Assembly (NCBI GenBank): GCA_905178155.1
Contig: CAJINV010000001.1
Location: 13,266,635 to 13,330,634 of the forward strand
DNA: 64,000 nt
Direction of reading: 5' to 3'
Source of the DNA: Amoebophrya sp. A120
Lineage: Eukaryota; Sar; Dinophyceae; Syndiniales; Amoebophryaceae
Shown piece after piece: positions 23,894 to 34,677 of the stretch. The position numbers were made by a program, and so were the translations under genes. The notes beneath the pieces are model-generated. The model saw only the letters and a program-made list of their open reading frames with translations, was not told the origin of the DNA and made no database searches. Position 1 is the stretch's first letter. Every line of letters starts with the position of its first letter.

Positions 23894-24755
23894 TTATGAT
23901 TCCTTCTTCTCTTCACCCTTCTTTTCGACATATCTGGGAACCTTTGCCCACAGCTTCTCGACTTCTGCCTTGCCCTTTGCCACCAACGGATCGACTTGCG
24001 CGTGGATTTCCTTTTGGAATCTGCCGTAGGTGAACGCTATGTTCCACGCAAGAAACACAGAAAGCAGGAGGCCAAACCAAGACAGGAGGAGGTGCATGCA
24101 GTACCTGTTGTGAATAAAGTCATGACTAGTATCGACACCGTCACAGACAGAGAGGTCTAGATATATTAAAGAGCGAACATGATATCGAAAATCATTCTTT
24201 CATCATGAAAATTCGTAGAAGAAGTTGTACAGTCCAGCCAATGCGGCGCCCGACTGCTTGCAGTCTTGCCATGTGAGAAGAGGCACTGCAACTGCGACAA
24301 GAGACGCACTCTGGTCATATACTTCCACGACGGAAGACGCGACGACCTCCCTGCTCACTATCTGTTCCAGGCAGCATTTTTCCTGTACAAACGCGATACC
24401 TGTGTGTGTATGGCATTATGATGCGTTTCAACTCATGGCAAAATGCATACATTCATAGCTCAAAAAATGTCAGGTGAATTTCACCATCTTCAAAGAGTGT
24501 CTATCAGCTCCGGGTTACTTCGGGAGCGCCATGCATTGTAACAGTGTCCTTTCAACACAGTCAAATCTTTTTACGTCCGGTCATTTTTCCGACGATGCCG
24601 GCGCAGAGGAGGAGAATCGCCGCCCATACGAGCAGCCAAACGAAGAAGTCCACAATGCTGTATTGCAGCACGAGCAGAACGGCGTTCCCCGCAGCAAGCA
24701 CAGCGCCCGTCTTGACCGGGTCCTCCCAACGAAGCAACTGACTGCAGCACGACAT
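23894..24755 (-). CDS. Reticulon-like ER-shaping membrane protein
   Basis: Three exons: 24575-24755, about 24210-24399, and 23894-24104, roughly 190 residues. Exon 1 starts at ATG and carries LLRWEDPVKTGAVLAAGN followed by a long hydrophobic hairpin. Exon 2 repeats the signature (LLTWQDCKQSGAALAGLYN). Exon 3 completes the second hairpin and ends in a charged helix (EIHAQVDPLVAKGKAEVEKL). The W-D/E-x-x-K-S/T-G start of each hairpin and the lysine-rich C-terminal helix are typical of reticulon domains, which wedge into the ER membrane and curve tubules. Intron 1 is GT-AG with matching phase (GTAAAA/CACACAG). The donor of intron 2 is not a clear GT; the acceptor is CAACAG before GTACTG. The short N-terminus resembles plant and protist reticulons. 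Confidence 0.75.
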
Positions 24756-25701
24756 TGTCGAGAGAAGTGCAAGTGGGTACAAAGAAATTAAGCAAAAAAG
24801 TGCGAAATAAAGCGGTGGCCGATAGCCCTACAACTTATAGGAGAAAAGTCGCTTACGCTTCCTTTTAGAAAAGAGAAATCAAAGCGAATAATCTCAGTAT
24901 CTACGTCGAATGGGTCCTTGGCCTCAAAATCTTTGCGTATTTTTCAAAAGTGCTCTGTCAATCGTCGCTACGGGCGGCGTAGTCGTAGAGAGAGACAATT
25001 ATGAAGTTACAACAAATAACTATCGCTGGGATCTGAAGGAGCGCGGTGAGTAAGTAGTTGAGAACTTTTTCTTACACTGAGGATTGAAAATAAGCTGTTG
25101 TTCGCGGGGAACCAACGGGATCTTCCTGTCGCTGCGATGATTGATAGAAGATAAGGATCGAACTGTGTGTTGTCTCAAACGAGCCCCTATTATCCTATGT
25201 AATCATGCGCTGATGCTGATCCTCCAAATCCTCAATGCATCAAATGCACATGCTGTACTACGTACATGATCTTAACTCGTCCTGGAACGGAATCAAGGTC
25301 TGTGTCGGTGCATCTGATCCTGCTCTTTCGCAAAGAGGTTTTTCAGTTCTCGCACCACGGTGAACTAATATAGTTAGACATGTTCTTCTTGGGGAGCTAT
25401 AGTATACCTACGACCGATAAAAAATCGTCCATTTAAAGTACTTTGACAGACATCTGCAGTATCCGCCACAGAGTGGCTTCTTGCGAACACAGCATCTTCA
25501 GATGATGCTCCACATGCTCCTCAACACTGTGCGCTGTCTTTCGTTTTTTTCAACTGAGCGACCACTCAGATGTGCACCTGAGGTTCACAAACGATCTTGC
25601 GTTACACGTTTGGCTCTGAGAAGAGACTGCCTGCTGACACAGCCTGCGACAGGCGTGAAGAACTCGTGCATGTTTATTCGCGGCAGCGGTAAAAAGCGAT
25701 G
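24756..25701. other. Intergenic, no supported gene
   Basis: Short ORFs only; no domain, repeat or splice structure recognised. It separates the reticulon gene from the end of the large acidic-protein gene. Confidence 0.4.
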
Positions 25702-28700
25702 CTATCTAAAGCTTGTCGCAGATTCGAGCCGGCGTCGAAAGATTTGACTGGCATCTTCCCGCGGTTGCTTTATTGTACTAGCAGTGGTGCCAGAAGCGGA
25801 AGACGCAGCACTGCTGTAGTTGCATCTTCGCTGCAAGGCGGAGAACCTCCATTGCAAATCCGACAAATTCGGGGGACGAAGAGCGCCGCTGCGCGCTGAC
25901 TTGTAGTGGTCGAACTGCTCCGTAGCCTCCAGTACAGACAATGTGCGCGAGCTCTGCGAATGCCCGTCGCGACTGTAGCGCGACGACATCGTTCTACTGG
26001 CGGGGGCAAAGCCACTCCTGTTTGGCGACGTGTTGAAGGACGCGGAGTAGTTGTTGTTTCCATGCTGCGCCGGCACGAATGGTTCCAGCTTGAGGCCTTG
26101 TTGTGTAGCATCCAGCATGGAGGTCGATCCGCTTTCGTTGAGCAGTCCCCCGTTGGGCGAGCGCAAGCCTGCGACAATGCCGGAAAACCCGTCATGCGAC
26201 TGGTAAATAGGGGTCACCGAGCTGGACGCCGCGCCGAAAGTCCCTGCTCGTGCGTTCGGACTTCCGTGGAACAGCGGGTGGGCAGTGAGCGCGCTCAGCT
26301 CCATGGAGAGAGAAGAATCTAGCAAGGCCGCGCGGCTGGCCAGGAGCGTGCCGGGATCCGACAGCACCGCATCAGTCGTGATGTCCACGCCGCCACACTT
26401 CGACACGCTGCAAGACGAGCTGCGCCCGCGGGTCTTGTTGTTCCGCCCGCTGCGCTGCTGCTCGTACCCCGACCTTTCCGGCTCGTCGGAGCCTGAGGGC
26501 GCGTTGTTTCGACCTGCGAGGGGGTCGTTGCGTCCACTTCCGGACGGTGAGACGTCTTCCAGTGCGGAGTTCGTGCGGGCGACGACGTACTGGGGTTTGG
26601 GTTTCGGCACAAGTGGTTGCGGAGAACCGAGCGGCGAGGCCCCAAACACCGGGGTGTCGATGGCGAAGGCCTTTGCTTTTGCACTGATCGTGCTACTTGA
26701 TGCACCGAAGTGCGTGGAGGTGCTTGCGTCGGGAGGACTGGTCTCTACCTTCAGCGAGGCGCCACGGAACGGAGGCAGTGGGGGCGGCGGCGTTGTGCTA
26801 CCTGAAGTAGAGAAGAGAAAGAGTTCGATTGGTGTTGAACAAAAGAAGTATTTACGTAAGAGGTCATTAACACATGGCGGAGATCGAGTATATTAATTCA
26901 AGACTCTTCGCAGCATTTTTGCAATTCAGCACTCTTTGTTCGGTACCATTTGGATTCCACTTGCTGCTCTTTGATGGTGGGACGAGCGCGCCGGCCTTGG
27001 GGTCGGACCCGCGGCGAGAGGGTGACCGGCTGCTTGTTGCAGAAGACGGGGCGCCACCGCGTTCGGAAGGCGGGCCGCTCGGCGGCGCCGTTCCCCCTCC
27101 GTCCGAGGCTTTGTTGGTCGGCGGCGTTGCGTCGCCCGACAGGAACTCCAAGCCTAGCGAGCGCCACTGCGTCTGCGGTTTTGCCGCGGCATCCGCAGTT
27201 TTGTCGAAAAGCTGCAGCGGGTCGCCTCCCGTAACGCCCTCTCCGTCAAACACAATGGCGGCGCCTTTCTTCTCAAATTCCGGCATGCGCGGTGACCTTG
27301 TGTTCACGGGCTTCTCGTCCTCTTCCTCTTCTTCTTCGTCCGCGAGTTTACTTTTCGGTGGGCCGAAAGGGGAGGTTGGAGAGTCCAGTGACGATTTTAT
27401 CCTCGGCACGGGCGAAGCTTCCGAAGACTTCTCGGTTTTTGCTCCGGGGGAAGCCGAAGCAGCTGCGTCGTCTACTATGTTTTGAATTATTTCCGCGTCT
27501 TGTTTCACCAGTGCTGCAGGAGAAGCGTCTGACTCTGCTTTTTCGGAAAGAACTGGCTCTACCTCTGGTGGAGTGTTGTTTCCGTCTGCTACCAGTTTCT
27601 GGATCGTCGCAATATCCCTGTCCTTGTCCACTGGCAAAGAGACGGATGCTGACGCATCAAAGCTATCCTCCTCTTCCTCCTCGTCCTCTGGTCGCAGGCG
27701 AAACACAAAACCACCATCGTCAGCGGCATGATCAGCGTCCGGTTTACTACTCTCCCCTGCCGCTGGCGCAGCGGGTGGTTTTGGAGTAGTTTGCGCTCCT
27801 GCTACGGATTCTGAGTTGCTGTAGCTATCGCCGTCCTCTTCGGTGAGAGAAACTTCGTAGACATACTCAGACGACGACGAGCCTGCGGGCGCGCTCTGCT
27901 TCGAATCCGGCTTTCCGTTGATGTTGTTCTCGACGCCCATTACAACTGTAATGTTGCCGTCTGGAGGTTCTGTAGCATTCGCATTCGGCAAACTTTTCGG
28001 AAGAGGTGGTGGTGGTGGTGGCGGAGGTACTGGCCCACGTGCATTTGGTGGAACCGGGGGTGGCGCGGGTCGTCTGGCGCTGCCGCTTCCTCCGGTTCGG
28101 GCGGACAAAGCCGCTGGAATCTCCTCGAGCGGTCTGGATTCCAGAGTGAAATTGGAGTCGAGCTCAATCACGTACTCGGACGACGACGCCGAGACAGCAG
28201 TTTCGCCGCCGCGGATCGCGCCACCGTAGTTCACGGGCGTGACACCGCTTTGCAGATCGACGCCGTCGTCGGCTGCTGCTGCATCGGCGGGCGCTTTAAT
28301 CTCCTCGTCCTGGTGCAAAGTTGTCGTGTCTGCTACCTCTACTGTCTCATCCTCCGCACTCTTCACAGCGGTGGATTTTTCCGTCTTGGTTGCAGATGAC
28401 GGCTCGGCGGTGGAAGGAGCCCCGCCTGCGGTGGCCTCTGCGGGAAGCTGTAGCTCGTCTGACGCAGTTTCGTTCTTGAGCTTTGAAATATTATCGCGAT
28501 CCGGCGAGGGGGTCGTGGCGGCGGGCGACGTGCTCGAAGACTCAGCGTCTGCGCCACCGGAGCCGAACATCCGAAAAAGCGCATCGTTGATACCACCAGC
28601 GTCTTCTTCTTTCTTCTTTTCCGAAGATGCTTCAGTGGGTATTGCAAGGCCAGTTGACTTTTCTTGTGCGGATTCCGGCCCGGGTGAAGAGGCAGCTTCT

Positions 28701-30993
28701 TCGCCCGCGGTGTTCAACTTTTCTTTGCCGCCCTGTCGCACCGAGCGGATGCGGAAGGGTAATGGCGAGGGTGACATGGCTACCGATGGGCTGGTTGGCG
28801 AACTACTGGCAGGTGTGTTTTCTCCCTCCTTCTTCGTCGCCAGCGGCTCCAGCTTGCGGGGAGGTGAGGAAGAACTGGGGGACGACGGATTTGCCTGCGT
28901 ATTTGGAACTGTTTCCTCTTGCGCAGTCGTTTTTTCTTTTGCGCCTGCTCGACGTGCGCGATCCGCCTTGCGGTTGGTGTTGCCCTGAATTTTCATTTGG
29001 AGAAAAGTTGATGGGATTTCATTTGCTATATGAAGATTCTCTATTTCTTTGGTTACTCGTCGGAAGCAAATGACACACTTGACACGCAGCATCAGGACGC
29101 AATCGCTATTCTGTCTTGCTACCTCGTAATTGAAATCATCGGAATCCGAAGTCCAATCTTCGGCTTCGACGGCCACTGGCTGTTTTTTCGCTTGAGGTTC
29201 CTCGTTTTTCGTCGTAGCCAGGAGATCCACTCCGAAAAATTGCTTTCCGCGCTTATCAGCCACCGGCCCTAGATTGGACGCTGCCTTCGGAGGGGCCACT
29301 GATGCTGCGGCAGGATCCGGTGTGGCTTGCTCCGCACCCTGATTTTTTTCAACGGATAAGTTGCGTAAAATCGAACTAGATAAACGCAACCACGAGCGAA
29401 AAGCATCGTTGAAAGTTCGCGATGAATGTTTGTTTACCTGTGTCGTCTCTAGTGTGTCGGTACTCTGCGCACCGGACTTAGCAGTGCCGCTTTGATCACC
29501 AGTCGAGCTGGTTTCCGCAACTTCCGCTTCGTACTCCGATGTTCCCGAGCCTGAGTCGGCAGCCTCCTCTGGCGGTACAACCGGCCCAGTCTGTGTGCCT
29601 GCGCTTTGTGGTTGCTCTGGTTCTTCCTGCGTTACCGGCAGCGCCGCAGTCGCTCCTGCAGCCGGACTGTCAATCCCGTCCTCCGGCACGTCGCGCAAAA
29701 GAGGTCCGAGAATTTTTGACATTTCATCCTCGCTGCTGTCGTCTGGTACTAAACCTGCTGCAGAGGACGATGAAGCAGCCCCACCGCCCAGAGCCCCTTT
29801 GATGCCGCCCGAGGCCGCGAGCCTTGTCGTCGCTGCGGCTGCTCCGTTGCGCAGAAAGGATGGCGCGGCCGCGCCGAGCGTGTGAACCCGCGCCGGCGTG
29901 CTGGGTTTCGGCTTCGTCGTTTTCGTCACCACGGGAGACATCATCGGAATCTGTTCGCTCTTCACACTGTCCTCATTATCCAACAGATTCACGACGTCTT
30001 GAGCTGCAACAACTCCGACCGCAGTAGCTTTTTTCCCAGTCAAAGCGCTGCTCGTCCCCTCTTGCTGGATATTTTTAACCGCCTCATCGCCGTCGTCGTC
30101 AACCTGGGCGAGCAGATCGCCTAGCGAGCTTTCGTCGTGGTCCTTTGAGGTGTTGTTTCCACCGTTCTCCGCGGGGAATAGCGCGCTCATATCCTCCTCC
30201 TCCTCATCATCGAACGCCGGAAATTTTGCCTTCTCCTGGCCGCCTTGGTCACCGCCCCCTCCGACCCCCGCCGGGGTATTATTCCCGGCTGTGGGGGAAC
30301 TCAGGGGCGACAGTCCCAGCGACTCATCTACCTCGACGTGCTGCCCGCCGGCGAGGGAATCCGCGTCCTCTGCATCATTCAGTGCACCGGCTCCGGGCGT
30401 TTTATCCTCGTCGTCGTCCATCGAAAGTCCCATCTCATCCTCGTCCGCCAGGTCTTCTTCTAAATCCTTCAAGGAAAACTTCGGCAAGCGCTGCACCATA
30501 TCATCCGGCGTCTATCAACTGCAAAAATGTCTGGGTCTGGAAACTTGTAATGCTGCGTTGGGAATAGTGAATGCTCTGTAATGCACAAGCAAGCATGACA
30601 AATATCTGCGCTTCTTTGTGTTGCAATTTTCGCATGACAAACTGCGTTTTTGCATGACAGGCAAAAGGGTCTCTTCTTGGACACGCATCACAAACCGATT
30701 GGTCATGCCAGACAAGCATGACAAATTTGCACTCTTCCAGATCCAGACATTTTTGCATTTGATAGCGTCCGCGCTGGAGACTGTTCCCGCCCCTCGAAGT
30801 AGTCGGATTCGCGTTTGCGCAACTCGGAGACCACGAAATCGTGATTGTAATCCTCCGCCGTGGTGCGAATGTACTTCTTCGGAATCTGCTGCAGCCACTC
30901 GTCCCACTCCTCGTCATCATCGCCTTCCATGTCCTCCCAAAGCCGCCCCGGGGACAGCATCGGGAGATCCCGCTCCTTCCGACGGGGCCACAT
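25702..30993 (-). CDS. Very large acidic Ser/Pro-rich protein, ~1550 aa, function unknown
   Basis: Five exons: 30765-30993, 29439-30507, 29123-29338 (edge uncertain by one base), 26947-28984 and 25702-26801. The start is the ATG at 30993 (MWPRRKERDLPMLSPGRLWE). Intron 1 is an introner. Introns 2 and 3 (about 99 and 138 nt) are GT-AG, multiples of three and lack stops, so they read through as if coding. Intron 4 is GT-AG (GTACCG/CTTCAG). The N-terminal 60 residues are the most ordered (EEWDEWLQQIPKKYIRTTAE). The rest is disordered: Asp/Glu runs, Ser/Ala/Pro linkers, a poly-Pro stretch near the middle (PPPPPPPPLP), and repeated acidic motifs such as SSSEYVIELDS, SSSEYVYEVSL and DSDDFNYEV. These recurring Ser-Glu-Tyr acidic motifs suggest a repeated binding peptide. 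No family is recognised. Confidence 0.75.
30513..30764. mobile_element. Introner (252 bp, subfamily 1) in large acidic-protein gene
   Basis: Direct repeat GCGTC (30508-30512 and 30765-30769). Ends TATCAACTGCAAAAATG and CATTTTTGCATTTGATA. Removal with one repeat copy gives GCG CGG ACG CCG GAT GAT ATG, linking the N-terminal exon to the long second exon. The interior carries several GCATGACAA-type motifs. Confidence 0.93.
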
Positions 30994-31670
30994 GATCCTT
31001 TGGTGCGTAGTTCTCGGATGGTCTATATCTTGCGCAATAGTCAAGGTGTCTGTCGCTTTCGCAAAAGGACCACCCGTCGATTTTTTCTTTGCGATCGATG
31101 TCTCTAACGAAAGTCTTAATAAGCGAAGAGCCAACGAAGAAAGAAGTACATACCAAGCTTGATTCATTTATCGTAGGACGCTTGCGATTGGTAGGTGAGC
31201 CGCAAAAAATGCGGTCGAAAAATAAGGACGAAATCAAATCCACGCAGGCCTCACAGCTTGGAAAATTTCTGCACTTTGGCAACGTTCGCAAACGAAGACG
31301 CAAACAAAGTCAAACCGCTTTGTTTCCTAAAGACACTAACGTGAAAGCTTAGTGCCAACCACCACAACGGAGATCGACTTTTGAGACGTCTCCGTACGCC
31401 TTGCTCTCATGTCATCCTATTTCCTCGTCTCAACTGTTTTCGGACCTTTTCCTGCAAGAGTCCACATTACCACCACACGCGGCCGACCCTATTCATCCCA
31501 GCCCGAGAACACCGGTATTTTCAGCGAGCATCTGTCAATGAGGCCAATGCCACATTACTCCCGCTTAGTAAGCGGTTTGAAAATGCCTGCAATGCGTTTC
31601 TTGTTCGTTGAATAGACGTGCTTATGCGTTTTTACTACGACCACAGGGTATAGTATTCAAGATCCTCGCC
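30994..31670. other. Intergenic, no supported gene
   Basis: Holds the 5' UTR of the acidic-protein gene and the 3' end of the RPA12 transcript. Short ORFs lack any supporting feature. Confidence 0.4.
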
Positions 31671-32176
31671 TTATGAATTTTCCGCTTTTCGATAGTCGCA
31701 TTTTGCGCATTGGTAGTAACACGTCTGGCCTTCGTCTGCGGATCGAGTTTGCCTGGTCCAGAACATCAATCTGTCGTTGCCGCACTTGGGGCAGTCTTGT
31801 ATCATCTCCGCGTAGTTTTCTGCGCCGCTTGGTACCGTGAACGCGTTTTCTTTCTGCCACCTCTTCACCTGTTTGATTTTGGTTTTTGTGATAATTTCAA
31901 ACGCTTCATCGAGTTCTGTGCTCCTCTCGGTGGGACTTCTAAATGCTGAATCTATCAATAGGGAGCTGGACCAGTTCTTGCTCATCTAAAGACAGTTCTA
32001 CTTAAAACGGAAATCAGTACCGCAGCTTCCTTGGTGATTGTGATCGCGGATGAGAGCGATTCTTTTTCTCCTATCATTACATCCCAGCCGCACATTTGAC
32101 AATGCTTTCTATTCGCCTGTGAGTAGTCCAGCACGCTGGCACATATCTTGCAGTAATTTGAGGCGTCGAAAGCCAT
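31671..32176 (-). CDS. RPA12: RNA polymerase I subunit RPA12 (A12.2-like), 156 aa
   Basis: Two exons, 32021-32176 and 31671-31985, summing to 471 nt. The first encodes an N-terminal zinc ribbon (YCKICASVLDYS...HCQMCGW). The second encodes the C-terminal TFIIS-type zinc ribbon with the diagnostic RSADEGQTCYYQC stretch (residues about 115-150). In this family the Asp-Glu of that loop reaches the polymerase active centre and supports transcript cleavage; the subunit acts in nucleolar rRNA synthesis. The two-ribbon arrangement and length match RPA12, which is longer than RPB9. The exons are joined by a 35-nt GT-AG intron; without splicing the first half ends in a stop 12 codons on. The ATG is preceded by unrelated frame. 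Confidence 0.88.
31986..32020 (-). other. 35-nt GT-AG intron in RPA12
   Basis: Starts GTACTG and ends TCTTTAG on the gene strand; phase 0. Joining GCG to ATG AGC fuses the two zinc ribbons in frame, which is the main evidence that it is real. Confidence 0.7.
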
Positions 32177-33047
32177 TGCCGCTATTTGGAGTTGTATCTG
32201 GCTTTTCCTTTTCTTTGTCTTAACGAACAAGTATGGACACAGAAGTGGTTTCTGATTGGTATGCCGGGCTAATGTCAAAGTGACAGGACAAAAAAACTTA
32301 AATGCTTCCTCGTCCTGCTCTATATGCTACTTACGCGCCTTTCCTTGGTGTTGGTGTCGCCTGATAAGGGTTGAGGTTCAAATTATGGACATTGGAAGGA
32401 TCGCAGTAGCACCACTAAGCTATCATGTGATCTTCATGGGTGCCCGAGATCACATTCTTATTTTCCGGCCACAAACACGTGACCTTTGGCGGACCTGTCA
32501 GCGGGTGCGTGGATCCTTTCATTTTAGTCTCGGTGTAGGAACTCGTTGATCTAATTCACGATGGTGTCCTCCACGGATTGACATTGAACCTTTCACATTG
32601 CGTCACGACCGAATTTGACCAGACCAAGAAAGTATCGTACTTATTTGCGAGAACTGGAACATTGAATGATGAGATCAAACGACCCTACTTCGTCGCATCT
32701 AGCAAATTGCAGTTGCCTCATCAAGAAAATAGCTCAGAAAATTGCGCATGCAGAGGCGAGTTCATCGGGGTAAGAAAGTCATCTGCTCTCAATCAAGAAA
32801 GCACGGCTGCGAGTGAGGAGGCGAACTTTCTTGGGTTGAAGAGAGATGAAAAAGGGTGATAAGGGTAACTCAAACAGGTCAGTGGTTGGGAAGTTGTGCT
32901 TGTAGTGAGAAGAGTCATTACCATTAGGGGTAGGGGCAGCCTGCAAAAAGAAAGCTCATCAGATTTCGTTGAGATCGGAAGCAAGTCGATGCAACAAGTG
33001 AGTCCTCAAACGCAACAAATAGTTGTCGCTGTTGCAGTCCAAAAGCT
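32177..33047. other. Intergenic, no supported gene
   Basis: AT-rich; several short plus-strand ORFs without domains. It must contain the end of the Cys-rich-protein transcript and the RPA12 5' UTR. Confidence 0.4.
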
Positions 33048-34054
33048 TCACGAAAACAGCCACGTCGCCGTTCCGATCACGGAGGCCAGCATCATCGCGC
33101 CCTTCGTACTGCCCAACAGACTGGAGGCGCCAGAAATTTGGTTGGGGTTCACACCGCCGCCCGGAGCTCCCGTCGCCGGTGGATCAAAGTACCCGTTCTT
33201 GAAATAGTTCTGTCGTATTTATGTGTAGATTTTCGTTTTCCACTGCGAAGATGAAGAACACATCATCATCATCATCATCATCATCATCTATCCTGCGCGG
33301 GGTGTTGCGCAGAGGGTAATTAGAAGTACTTCTACGTGCTCATACTACACCAGCATGCTCTCTTGGTGCACAAGCGAAAAACCACGAATCTTCAATACAA
33401 AAATGTAATTTCAGGTACGTCCTGTGGATCGCAGAGGTTCTTCATGACCATCCAAAACACGCCCATGTGCAGCTTCTGCCAGCAGGAGTGCCCGAGCGAT
33501 TTGTACCGGTGCTCGCACGCCACACTGCACACCTCGCCTTGGTTGCTGTAGTAGAGAGCCCGAAGATAAAAATGTTTTTGAGGTTCTCTCATCAGTCTCA
33601 ATCATTGTGATTTTGAAAGATAACACATCAAGACATCATTAAATATCATTTACCCTGCGCACGGTGGGCAGGTGCCGTCGCTCTGGCAGCAGGCCATAAT
33701 GCAGGGTGTTCCGTCATCCAGCGTGCTCCCATACTCGTAGGACATTTGGCAGCACTTGGCCTGATTCGGATCCACCAGACAGTCTGCATCCGCGGTTGAT
33801 GTTGATGATACTGACAACGTTGGATCCGCACCACTGGCCAGAACGCAGATGGTAAAAAACGTGCGGACTCGGACTGGGAAGAGTGCGAGCGGTTTGTGTT
33901 TCTTCCCGTCTTGCCTTCTACTGGTCGAAGAGGCGGAGGAGGTGGTGCTTCTGTTGCTAAGTTGAGAAAAAGGAGGTGTCGACAAACTTACCGCACAGTC
34001 GCTGACCATGTCTTCCTCTGCGCACGCCGGTCCTGATCGCTCCAGCACTGTCAT
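33048..34054 (-). CDS. Small Cys-rich, probably surface or secretory protein, 229 aa
   Basis: Three exons: 33654-34054, 33419-33545 and 33048-33209 (690 nt). Both introns are GT-AG (GTAAAT/CTACAG, GTACCT/GACAG) with matching phases. After a Ser/Thr-rich start there is one hydrophobic stretch (LALFPVRVRTFFTICVLASG, about residues 58-77), which could be a signal anchor. A Cys-rich domain follows (CCQMSYEYGSTLDDGTPC, CCQSDGTCPPC, VCSVACEHRYKSLGHSC). The C-terminus is Gly/Ser-rich and then ends in a hydrophobic segment (AMMLASVIGTATWLFS), as in GPI-anchored or tail-anchored proteins. Paired cysteines and the tail suggest an extracellular, disulfide-rich domain. Family not recognised. Confidence 0.7.
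33261..33288 (+). repeat. (CAT)n microsatellite in intron
   Basis: About nine CAT/ATC units lie inside the second intron of the Cys-rich-protein gene. Simple repeat, likely length-variable. Confidence 0.9.
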
Positions 34055-34677
34055 TTTATTGTAGTTGTGACTTTTACTTGAAAGACTAGAGTTCGTTTCG
34101 AAGCGTTCGCGCACAAATCAAAACTTTCTATCTTCCTTGTCAGGTTTTTTTACTCTGAGGAAAACTGGGATGTAAGGACTTAGATCCTCAATCTCAGCAA
34201 AGCGCGGGGACAACTGGGTCGAGAAGTTTTTTTCGAAAAAACAATGTTTCTTGTACGGGTCTTGAATATGGACAATTTGTTTTATCATTTCTCTCGGAAT
34301 ATTCGCTCTCGTCTAATACCCAGGATCACCTGATAGTGATATCCTACCCCTCTCTCAACTTCTATAAAGAAGAAACCCCAGTGCCCGTCACACACTTGTG
34401 TAAACATCGAATCTCTCAGGTGCATCCCAAGAACCACTCTGTCATTTCTCGAACTCAATTAGCTTTAGCTCTTCAAGGCTTATAGCAGTGTTCATGTTCT
34501 TTAGACTTTTTTCTATACCGCAATTTGCTTCGAAAGAAACGATGGTGATGGAAACGGGAACCTTGTTAGCAAAGAACCAGTGGTGTTGAATGAACCTACT
34601 TGGTAAGGAACTTTTCGCTTTTGCGGCTCAGAATCTTGCTTCACCACGCACGACCATTTCGTATCCTGCTCGGCAGA
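34055..34677. other. Intergenic, no supported gene
   Basis: AT-rich; no ORF with support. Separates the Cys-rich-protein gene from the stop codon of the next gene. Confidence 0.4.

Noticed and set aside
30501-30920. ORFs reading through introner ends (for example those containing KMSGSG)
   Set aside because: These translate the TIR itself; the frame and domain logic require its removal.
33261-33288. CAT repeat as a possible functional element
   Set aside because: A simple intronic microsatellite; nothing suggests a role.
33957-33991. 35-nt GT-AG candidate intron in the Cys-rich-protein gene
   Set aside because: Ends look good (GTAAGT...CTTAG), but splicing would shift the frame and leave the downstream domain without a start; unspliced reading is continuous.
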